From positions 3,968,001 to 4,032,000 of the forward strand of contig JAHRHY010000001.1 in NCBI GenBank assembly GCA_019671135.1: a stretch of 64,000 nucleotides of DNA, in the 5' to 3' direction. The notes below the pieces were generated by a model. The model was not told the origin of the DNA. It ran no database searches and worked only from the letters and a program-made list of their open reading frames with translations. Numbering within the stretch: position 1 is the stretch's first letter; every line of letters starts with the position of its first letter. Positions 34,751 through 44,366 of the stretch are shown here, piece by piece. Source of the stretch: Linnemannia hyalina (taxonomy: Eukaryota; Mortierellomycota; Mortierellomycetes; Mortierellales; Mortierellaceae). Made by a program: the position numbers and the translations under genes.

Positions 34751-37700
34751 CTACTTCTGCTCCATGGACGATGATACTGAATCCTTGCCTGCGACAGCAG
34801 CAGTAGGAACAGCGCCAGAGCTCAGAACTTCATCCACCTCCTCATCTTCATCCTCGCGCACCTCTCCTTCCTCCATCTCTGTATCGTCATCCTGCGCTGG
34901 TGCAACAGCGGCAGAAGCTGGCTTGGCAACTGCAGAGACATCCAATGATCCAGAAGTTGGAGGTCTGACGGGTGAATCGGGTCGAGCGTTGTCGTTCTTG
35001 TTGTTCTGTTGTGCAGCACTGCGGTCCTTCTCATCCATTGCATGCTGTCCAAACGATGGCTGCTGCTGCTGCTGTGGTTGGTCGTTCGTCGATGTGGGCT
35101 GCTCAACAGAGGCCAATGCCTCATCATCCTCCTTGCGCGCACTCGAGGCACCTTCACCCTCAGCATTTGTGGATGGCCGCTCCTGCTGATTATGCACTGC
35201 CAGCGAATCCATGCTCCGAACGCGAGTGGCACTGATAGGTCCTCCCCGATCATCTCCATCATTTGGACCGCGGTGTTGTGGCTCAGATCGCTCCTCAGGT
35301 CGTCCTTGACCCTGTCCTTGCTGCTGTGTGAAAGAGCCCGATTGAGGCGTAGGACTCTGCTCGCGTCCGTTGTCGCGCTGACTGTACGATCCAGGCGCAG
35401 ATGACCGCTCCTTGGTGTCCTGTGTCACAGGTGGACGTGTGTTTCCAACAGATGCTGAGTCGGGCTCCTCCATATCATAGTCATCGTCTTCAGCGCGTGC
35501 ACGGTGGCGAGAATTGCCGTTGGCGTCACCTCCACCATATCCCTTCTCACTGAGAGACACCAGTGAAGCCGCAATGTCATCCTGATCTTGCTGCTCCGTA
35601 GGTCGAATATCCGCCATCCGACTGCCATGTGGAGCTGGTCCTTGAGACTCGTGCTCCTTACCACTGCCTCGGCGGTTCTGATCTTGTCCCTCATAAGCCA
35701 CGCCCTGTTCTCTGGTGTCTCGTTTCTGGTAATCGGGGTGGCTACCAGGGACAGGAGAGTTGTTGCTAGAACGTTGCTGTTGTATGTGTTGAGAGTTTCG
35801 GTCCTTTGGTGGTCCATAGCCTGGAGCATTTGGTGGGAAACTTGGTGGGATTCCCTGGCTGCGACCGGCATTGGCATGCTGCTGTTGCTGCATCATCTCC
35901 CGAGATCGATCATCCGATGGGTGGCGGCCATGCTGCGCCCAGCGCTCTTCAGGGTGCTGAGGTCCTTGTTGAGGGTAGCTTGTCCCCGGAGGTGGGATGG
36001 GTCGACGGTCATCCTTTGGGGGTGTTGGAGCATGGGCATGAGGATCTGAGGGATGGCGACGTTGATGGTGAGGTGCATGCTGGCCCTCCTCCATGTTGTT
36101 TGGTCGCATGTACTCCCCAGAGCGTTGACGTTGGTGTTGGTAAACTTGAAGGTGATCTTGTCTCATTCTCGCATCCTCTTCCTGTCGCTCGTATCCTTGA
36201 GGAGGACCTGCTTGTACCATTCCGCGTGGAGGAGGAGGTCCATAGATGTGCTGAGGTGGGTAATTAGGATCATGACCATGCCCACTACCGGGAGGTGCCA
36301 TGGCAGGCGATCCATGTCTTCCATAGCGTGCATCAGGTGCAGGTGATCGAGGTGGACCCTGAGGTGGGCGAACATGAACCGGCGCGGAAGGAGTTGCCGC
36401 ATGGGGCGGACGATCTCCAGACATCATCTGAGGCATAGCGCCAACAGGAGTTGGAGGACGTGCTGCGTTGATGCCAGGAATATGAGGCTGCTTTTCGTCG
36501 CCCATGTGTCCTGAAGAACCTGCTCCAGGGCCTGGAAGTGGCAAGTCCCGTCCCTGATGCTCATTCATCTAACAATAAAGGACAAATACAACAATATCAG
36601 ATTTTTTGTTTGCGGATCAAGTCCGTTTCAAAGGGGCTGGCTGATCAGCCTTGTGAGATAATAAGTCGAGATTCATACCAGAGGAGCAGGGGGTCCAGGT
36701 TGCTGGCGTCCACTGTATCCCTGCATTCCTGTAGGAGGACCCTGAGGTGCCATGGTAGATCTCTAGAAAATGTACGCAACTGATGTTAGGTGCAACAATC
36801 CGGTATTTGGAAGCGCAGCTCATATATGAGGCACGTCGAGTGATGCTTACTTGAGAAAAGGCATGCTGCCCATTGGGTCCTTCTGTGTTGTGTGGGTATC
36901 CGTTAGGGTTCATCTCTCCTGGGTATGGAGGGGGAGGACCGCCTGGCTCTGGCCCGCCATGGCGAAGATAAGCAAGTCGCTGTTTGATATGTGGATTCTC
37001 GGGATCCAAATCCGAGGCGCGCTGGTAAGCATCAATCGCGTCACTGACCTGGTTGTTGCAAGCCTCATAGAGAGCGCCAAGATCGAACCAAACCTCGCTG
37101 ATGTTGGGGTTAATCCTGATCGCCTTGCTGTACGCATCCAACGCATCTCGGTACTGGTTGATCTGGAAGTAGAGAAGACCGATCGAACACCAGAAGGTCG
37201 GGTTCTTGCTGTCGCGGTAAACAGCTTGCTGGTACGCCTCATATGCCTTGTTGAATTTTTGCTGGGCCATGTAGCATCGTCCCATCAGGTACCAAGACTG
37301 GGCATCTGAGCCATCAGCCTCGATCGAGCGGGTCAAAAAGCCGATAGCCTGGTCCTGATTCACGAATGCAGCGTTTTGCTGATGATAAAGCCATCCGAGC
37401 TGCTGCAAGACCTTGGCGTGGTTGGCATTTTCGGCCAACACGCGCTCGTATGCATCCTTTGCTGCTGTGTACTATCGAAATATAAATATGGAAACAATAC
37501 TACGGTCAGTCAAGGTTTCGGTTTTATTTGTGGCAAAAAATTAGCAAGGGAACGCGATCCGGCAGCGAAAATACATACCTCCTTTAGTTGCTCGTGGACA
37601 TGACCAATCTGGAACCAAATGTCAACTTCTGTGAGAGGGCGAGGCGGCGCATGTAGGATGTATCGGAAACACTTAAGTAATACCAGTCGGACCATGTAAA

Positions 37701-39052
37701 TAATTAGCTACGTGTTTGATGTAGCATAAGCACCGGGTCTTATGGCTAGCATTGACAGGCACAGAGTATGTAGTGGTGGCTTACCTCCAAACTCTGGGCG
37801 TACTTTTGCTGTCCTTTGTAAATGATTCCAAGACGGAAATAAATCTCGTTTGCCTTTTCGTACTTGGGGTCCATACGCATGACGGCTGAAAAGGCCTCCT
37901 CTGCGTGTTCGGACGAACCGTAGCGGTCGTACAGAATACCAATGCCGTACCAGAGTTTCGCATCCTACAAAGGATATAAAGAAGGCGTCGTCCAGTGTAA
38001 ATGTTGTATCATGTCGATGTCAGTATTGGGCCGTCCATTATAATAATGATTGATGGTAATTGATCGTTTGTTGATATTGGGGGGTACTTGATAATTGTAG
38101 TCACCCGATGCTGATGCCATCCTGCTGTTGTCATCGTTATTGCTTTCCGGCACATGATCAATCAAACGAAAAGGCTGCGGTCTATCCAGTCTTCATGCCT
38201 GTCCATTTTCACAACCTCTCTTGTCTCCATGGTCCTTGTTCATGGTCGAATTATTCTTCTTCTCTCTTTACATAAATATGCCTTGTCCAGAATGTTCCTT
38301 TGTCCATTGATCGCTCTCCTGTATTGCACAATTGCTGATGTTGGTAACAAAAGAGGACGCACCTTGGGGTTGGGGAGGTGGTGGAGGGCACTCTGGTAAG
38401 CAGTGTAAGCCTGTGGGAGTTCATCCATCATCAGATAACAATGCCCAAGCGAGCCCCAGATTTCTCCACTAGCATTGTCGATTGCCAAGATCCTCTTAAA
38501 GTTCTCGGCTGCCTATTAAAAAAATGGAATGCATGAGAATGAGTCAGGAGACCGTTTTAAATATCCTCCGCATTGTCGTTATGGATGAAACAGGGTCCAA
38601 CGCTTCCCCCTCCCTCGTATCCTTTTTTTGACAGGTCGGCTCGTGCTAAAACTGAACACGAGTTCAAAATACTATTGGTTGTTGTAAAACGAGTGAACTG
38701 TTACCTTGGCAAAGTTTTCGCGAGACCGGTAGAGCTCAGCAATGAGGTTGAGAGCGTTGATGGACTGGTAGTTGTGACTGAGGGCAGATTCGTAAGAGTT
38801 CATGGCTCGATCAAACTCGCCCATCGATTCTGCAAGTGACCCGATTTGGAGCCAGACCTGCTCGTCAATCGCGTCGAGTCGTTGCGCAGGGGAGGCGACG
38901 ATGGGTGCTTGACCGTCACCGGGCACTGTTGTTTGAAGGCCGACTGGTCCTGTTCCTGAGGGTGCGCTGGTTTTGCTGTTGGGGTTGTTTCCAGTAGGTG
39001 GCGGGCCTTGGGCCACGATGGCGGAGGGACCTGGACCTGGACCTGCGTTCAT
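34751..39052 (-). CDS. CYC8: General transcriptional corepressor Cyc8/Ssn6 (TPR protein)
   Basis: Seven exons: 38705-39052, 38363-38512, 37785-37964, 37579-37671, 36851-37471, 36679-36762 and 34751-36568 (1097 aa). All junctions are phase 0. The TPR array runs from about residue 50 to 430: VWLQIGSLAESMGEFDRAMNSYESAL, EIWGSLGHCYLMMDELPQAYTAYQSAL, KLWYGIGILYDRYGSSEHAEEAF, CFRYILHAPPRPLTEVDIWF, SWYLMGRCYMAQQKFNKAYEAYQQAV and VWFDLGALYEACNNQVSDAIDAYQRA. CFRYIL-PPRPLTEVDIWFQIGHV is nearly invariant in Cyc8 and animal UTX/UTY. The C-terminal 600 residues are disordered, Pro/Gln/His-rich and acidic at the end. It would work with Tup1 as a nuclear corepressor recruited by DNA-bound repressors. The N-terminal poly-Q of yeast Cyc8 is absent. 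Phase-0 introns between repeats fit assembly from TPR units. Confidence 0.96.
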
Positions 39053-39717
39053 GAGAGGTCTTTGTTGTTTTGATCAAAGAAAAAGAAGGGGAGGGAGGGG
39101 AATGTCAAGTTTTGTAAAAGGAAGAGTGGAGTTCGAAAAACAGCCAAGCGAAAGGTCGGCTGTCAGGATAAGGGTTGTTTAAGTTTGATTGGAGAAAGAA
39201 AAGAAGAGAAAGGGCAATGGTGAATGGAGAGAGACGGGGGGAGGGGAGAAGTGGTGGCGTTGCGAGATCAGAGAGGAGGAAAAAGGGGAACGAAGAAAGA
39301 GAAGAAGGAAGCATCGATGTGCACGAAATGAGCTGGTAAAAATAAAGAAAAATTTCCCATGGCCAGGCACAAACTGCTCTCACTCTCAGCTCTCAAGTGG
39401 AGTCATCTACCTATCATTCCGTCGATACAGCGTCAGAGATGTATCTTTTCTCTCATATATCTTGCTCCTTCGAATGCTCACCCATTGATCTTTACTCTAC
39501 AGTCGCATGGCAAATCCAGGCAATCTCACCTTAAACAACAAACGTCAACAGTCCCAGGTACTTGGCAACAACATAGTCCTTAGATCAAACAAACGACGCA
39601 CAGGCCACGGGGTAATGGAAGACATTGATTGGCCGTCGGACAAATAATGAGGTCATATCCAATTTATTCATTGTGTGAAATCAGAAGGGGAGAGGACATT
39701 CAGTGATCCGGCACAAT
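39053..39717. other. Intergenic: CYC8 promoter and CipC-like 3' flank
   Basis: GA-rich + strand from 39,070 to 39,310 (CT-rich leader of CYC8), then unremarkable sequence up to the next gene's poly(A) signal. Confidence 0.45.
39663..39668 (-). terminator. AATAAA poly(A) signal of the CipC-like gene
   Basis: TTTATT on the + strand, 50 nt past the stop at 39718. Confidence 0.45.
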
Positions 39718-41181
39718 TCACTGCCGCAAGAGCTCAAAGAGCTTGAGTGCAGAGGATCCAGCCTCAGCAACAGTCTCATCTCTCTCATCATCATCCTCGT
39801 CGCTTCCAAGTCGGGACTCGAGCAGCTTGATCGCCTCGGCCATCGCCATACCTGCGAGAATAGCCTTCATCTCGCCATGTGACACCTTCTTGCCCTGACG
39901 GATCTTGCGCGCCTGGTACTCCTTCATCGCCTCGTAAGCAGCTATTTTTTTTGTCCATTCATATATAGAGAAATTATTAGTGAGCAGATTCAACTACGGA
40001 GTGACAGACAGATATCGAACAGACAGATATCGAACAGACAGAAGAAGGTCCTTACCAGCTTGGGCTATGGCTTGGTGCTTCTTGAGTTTAGCCTTTTGGT
40101 CTTGCTTCCGCGATGCGGGGGTCTCGGCAGCGGCAGTAGTCAGGAGGGAAGACTCGGACGAGTGCGACCTGTGCTTCCACCACTTCCGCCTTGATCCATT
40201 GCTAGTGCCTGTCTCTGGCAGATAGATAACAGGGAGGGCTCCGTTCTGCTCTCCCATACTCCGTCTCTTCTCGTCCTTGTGCGAAGGCAGGCTGATCTTC
40301 TCCCAGTCGTCCTCAATACCGTTGTCCAACGAGCTCACGGACCTGTTGTCGTGACAGCCCCACCAGGCTCCAAACAGTCTATGACCCTCGCGCTCATCTT
40401 CGTCGTTGCTCTCCTGGCTCTGGTGGTATATGGCCGCATGAGCAGCTTTCATCTCCTTGGGATCAACCCTGGGCGAAATACTGACTTGCTTTTCCCGATG
40501 ACGATGCGTCCAGCGTGAAGGAAGAAGGTATCGGATCGAATGGTGGTGGTGCTCGTGTTCGTTGTTGTCGTCTGAACTCTCCTGGTCGACAGAGGTAGTA
40601 GAAATAGAGGAAGTGAGAGCACCCGAGCCAGCGGTGTGTCTGTTGTCTTCCTCAAACTTTTCCTTGCAGCGAGCAGACATCCTCTTGAAATAGTTGGACT
40701 TTTCTTGGCGGTCGTGATCGTCGTCGTGCACTCCGAGCTGTTTGAGGGCTGCATCGGCAGGGGCTGAGATTGAGACTGCCTCTTCATCATGGATGTCGTC
40801 ATTGTCTGAGTTGGAAGGGTGAAGGGATGTGATTTTGAGGACAATCTTGTCCCAGAAGGTGGGATCTGGTTCCTGGTCGTGAGGCAGAGAGAGGTCGACT
40901 GTCTTTACCAGCCACCTTTCGTCCTTGGGGGGAACTAAATATAAAAAACGATTGGAGAGACATGTTAGGTTCTTTGTCCCTGAAATGTTTTATCGGTTGG
41001 CGAAGGCCTTATTTTGAGGAAGTGATTGAATGTTACCTGGTGGAGGCAAAGGCTCGCGCAGGTGAAGAGCCTCCTCGAGGGAGTGCCAGGCCTGGTGTAT
41101 AATGTTTTCCTCCTTCGTACATGAAATAGTAGGGGCAGTGGTAGTGGCCATATTAGAGTCGTATTTGAGTATCGCGGGCAT
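39718..41181 (-). CDS. Protein with C-terminal CipC/DUF3759-like domain
   Basis: Three exons, 41037-41181, 40056-40934 and 39718-39941 (415 aa), joins in frame with split Val and Ala codons. Residues about 340-400 (AAAYEAMKEYQ, GKKVSHGEMKAILAGMAMAEAIKLLE) resemble the DUF3759 domain of CipC, a small fungal protein first noted as induced by concanamycin A and in stress or infection; its biochemical role is not known. CipC proteins are normally near 130 aa, so about 340 residues here are an extra N-terminal part: a conserved-looking IIHQAWHSLEEALHLREPLPPP and WLVKTVDLSLPHD segment, then charged His/Asp/Ser-rich disorder with DDWEKISLPSHKDEKRRS. Start chosen at the first Met of exon 1; Met 11 is also possible. 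The domain match is by eye. Confidence 0.72.
39993..40039. repeat. 15-bp tandem repeat inside an intron
   Basis: Two copies of GACAGATATCGAACA plus a partial third, in intron 2 (39942-40055) of the CipC-like gene. Read through, they give the SVRYLSVRYL artefact. Confidence 0.8.
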
Positions 41182-42784
41182 GTCTCTACTGTAATGGGTA
41201 TATATGAGTGCGTGGGGTTTGGTTTGGTTGGAATGAGAATGAGAACGTGGGATGAGTTGTTGAAAGTTGAGAGTTAATGAAAAAAGGAATGAAAGAGAAA
41301 TGGATGAGCAATCTTAACAAAGGGAACTCAAAAGTATTTGTACCCCGGAGTTCGACCTGACCTGACTGCGCTTGCTGGCAGACTGAAAACTGGAATAAGG
41401 GCTGAGCAGTCGACAACAATAGCATGCCATGAGGCGCAGACTAACAAAACGGCGAAGAGGGGAAGGCCACTAAAGAATCATCTGTCCTTTCCCCCACATC
41501 ACACACATATCGTCATCGCAAGCGGCTTGCGCTTCTTCCATTTTTTCCACTTGCCATGGACACGAGCGGTCGCTCTTTCTCCTTTTTCGCTTTCCTTTTC
41601 TTCTCTGCATTCATTGCTTTTACCTTTCTCGCCCAGCCGTGGCTATTAATAACAAAAAGTGAAGATGCACGCACGTGGACTTTTTTTTTTCTTTTCATTC
41701 CAACAAACGTCGTCATACATCCATCCACGCTGGCCAGGAACAAAGTAACAAGGGCATGCATACACCACACACGCAGTGGAACTAGTACCTATAATGCGCG
41801 ACAGGTGAAAAATAATACTCCTCCCTACAGTACAGCAGTCCTAGATGGTACCAAGAACCCGCTCTCTAAGAATTAGGTCAAAGGTTGTCTCGGACAAAGT
41901 TTACAGCGTTCATCATACTCTCCTAATAAGAAAGACCTGGGTAGAGGACTCCCTTTTTTTCCCTTGGTTCCTGAGGAGTAGCTGGCTCGCTAAATGATTG
42001 TTCCTGGTTCTCAAAGCCCTATTTCTTTATTCATGTCAATGCTTGAAATGCGAGACATGGTTTGAAATGTAACTAAGCATACTTGAAACCCATTCCTCCC
42101 ATGTGTCAGTGACTGTTTGAGTGCATCGTCACTCCTCTTGTGCAGGTCGAGGAACGCGCAAGCAGGATGAAAGAGCTTGCGCGGAATGGCTGAGGCGTAC
42201 AGCGCAACGATGAAAACGAACAGCGGAACGATGAAAGCGAATAGCGGAACAGAAATAGAATTTTGCTGCTCGGAAGAGGGGTTGGTACTGCTCGAAAAAA
42301 AAAATTACCTCCCCTTAACCTCTTTGGGAACATGACATTCCTATTCACTTGCCTTTCACGCTTTCTCAGTACTGGATACAAAGAGCGGGTTCCATCCGCG
42401 GTTGGATAGAAGTGGGATACAATTATGCTCCAATTACACCCTATTATTGACACAACTATTAGCATGGAAGCCACTAGCATTGACAGAGAGGGTGAGGGGG
42501 GAATGCAGTGATGAAGGCGGTGCCGTTTGCGTCCTTGTGGTAGCGGCTGAACCCCTTCCGGAACCCACTTTCCACCTATTTTGTGTGATTTTATACAAAA
42601 TAGCAAAAGACCACCTTCATCTCGTCAAAAAAAAACACATGTAGCAGAAAACATTGAGAGATGGACGCGAAATCATAGAAAACAGGGTATTTTTCGACGT
42701 TTATCTACAAACATTTAAGAAAGGCGGGAGGAAAACACGACGAAGACAGTGTGTGGAAATTCGGGAGAAGCAAAGAGAACGGAT
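41182..42784. other. Intergenic region upstream of the CipC-like gene
   Basis: The part next to 41181 is promoter. Further on there is a two-copy 21-bp repeat at about 42,203-42,244 (unit GCGGAACGATGAAAGCGAATA with variants). The 166-codon - strand frame at 42106-42606 has no recognisable domain and covers that repeat, so it is not called. Confidence 0.4.
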
Positions 42785-42938
42785 CTTGTGAAGCGCTTTG
42801 CGAAACAAAGTGAGCATAGACCACCAACCGCCATGAGCCAAACGGGACTAGCGTATAGCTCTTCGTTTCGCGAAGCGCTTCGCAAGAGTTTGTAGAAACG
42901 CTTCATTTCGCGAAATGTCTCGCGAACCGCTTCACAAG
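42785..42938. mobile_element. Small inverted-repeat (MITE-like) element
   Basis: Imperfect 23-bp terminal inverted repeats, 20 of 23 matching: 42785-42807 (CTTGTGAAGCGCTTTGCGAAACA) and the reverse complement at 42916-42938, 108 bp apart. Inside lie two 14-bp perfect palindromes, GCGAAGCGCTTCGC (42870-42883) and CATTTCGCGAAATG (42904-42917). No coding capacity. I see no target-site duplication, so the mobile origin is inferred; it could also be a hairpin-forming regulatory or recombination site. Confidence 0.45.
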
Positions 42939-44366
42939 TTCGCTGTGTGGTTGTTTTTTTATCCGAACCCCTTGAAGTTACTGGCCCCATCGTCAATCGT
43001 CAGAAACTGCTCCTTTCCTTTGCGCTTCATGATGCCTCCATAGCTTCAATCCTTTTACTTTCTTCCTCTTGCAGGCAGAGCTTGTTTAAAATAACGTATC
43101 AACCCACCCTCGTGTCATTGGGGTTGTGGAGTGCTACGGTGCATCAGCTTAGGACTTTACAGGATAGGGAGCCGTTTGAGAAGATCTTGCTGACCCTGAG
43201 GCAGTTGGGTGTTGTGTTGAGGTTGGAGGAGTTCAAGTCACATGGACATGCAGTGGGTGCTGAGACACTTGTTGGGCTGGGGATCTTGCCTTGCTTGCTG
43301 AAACCTTTTTCCGAGGCCGGGATGTCTATGGCACGCCAATTGCCTTCTACAAACTCGCTGAGGTGCCTAACGTTGGAGAAGATGGACATGGACCACAGCA
43401 CCTTCTCAGACATACTCCGATACTCGCCTCACCTTACGGACCTCATTCTCGCAAAAGTCGCCTTCACCTCGTCCCTATCGCCTTCCACAGAGACACCACA
43501 ATTCACAGGCACAAGCATCCGCACCCTAACTTCAACAATTCATCAAATCCTCCATCTCGGCCACCTGGACTTCCCTCGGCCACCTGGACTTCCCTCGGCC
43601 ACCTGGACTTCCCTCGGCCACCTAGACTTCACACCCTCACCACTCCTGGCGCACCTCCCAGCCCTTTCGGCCCTCACAACCTGAAAGATCTCCCTCATCG
43701 ACTTTCAGGTAACGGATATAAAACCAACCCTCGCCCAGTCACTCCACCAAGCCGTCAACACACATACCCCTCTGCTCACAAATCTAGAATTCCGCTGGAG
43801 AACCACGGCCATGATCAACAGTCTTCTCACCAGCGCATTCTCGGACGTCAAGATCAAGAGGATCGGTGTTCACTCACGATCAAAGCAGGGATAAGTGTTG
43901 TATTGACGGGATGATGCCTGGGATCTTGAGGCATGCGCGCTCACCCGTGGCGGTACCCTTGTCAGCATTGCAACCTCAAGCTCGCCATCATCCATACCCC
44001 GACAACACCACCATCACCTAAGCTGGATCCTGCGGACACGACGTTGTCCAAGGTTGATGCGATTATGTCATCACCTGAAGGTCCTATCGATTCCTGATTG
44101 CACCGCAAGAATCGAGTCCTTTGAGTAGGCTGAAGAGTAGGCGTGTCAGGATCTAGAAGCTCTCTATTTGAAGGTTCAAGGACTGGATGAGGTGAATGCC
44201 TGCTTGACTAGGATTATTAGGAATAGGTAGAATGTGATCGTGTTATCAAGAGATTGATCGGTCTTTGTCACTTGAAGTCGGTCTATCTCGGCACCAAAAG
44301 AGGTGCACCTGGCGACGACTCGACAGGAATACCACCTTTCCCTCCATGTTGCCCTCTTTCACCTTT
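42939..44366 (+). pseudogene. Decayed F-box/LRR-like gene
   Basis: One frame (codons starting at 42947) carries LRR-like text throughout: LRCLTLEKMDMDHSTFSDIL, YSPHLTDLILAKVAF, LTNLEFRWRTTAMINSLL, CPRLMRLCHHLKVLSIPDC, ACQDLEALYLKVQGLDEVNA and LSLHVALFHL. It is interrupted by TGA at 43682, a TAA near 43891, and TAGs where Trp would be expected (before AEE and ACQ). Near 44,245-44,330 the likely sequence moves to another frame (LIGLCHLKSVYLGTKR) and back, so there are frameshifts too. A 19-bp tandem repeat (43560-43635) lies in the middle. No start codon or F-box is clear; family assignment rests on the LRR pattern. Its first 181 bp recur at 47012-47193. Confidence 0.65.
43558..43635 (+). repeat. 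19-bp tandem repeat in the pseudogene
   Basis: Three copies of CGGCCACCTGGACTTCCCT and a diverged fourth. Because 19 is not a multiple of three, the same unit is read in all three frames (HLDFP, RPPGLPS, ATWTSLG). Confidence 0.9.

Noticed and set aside
42106..42606. 166-codon minus-strand frame
   Set aside because: No domain and partly built on a 21-bp tandem repeat.
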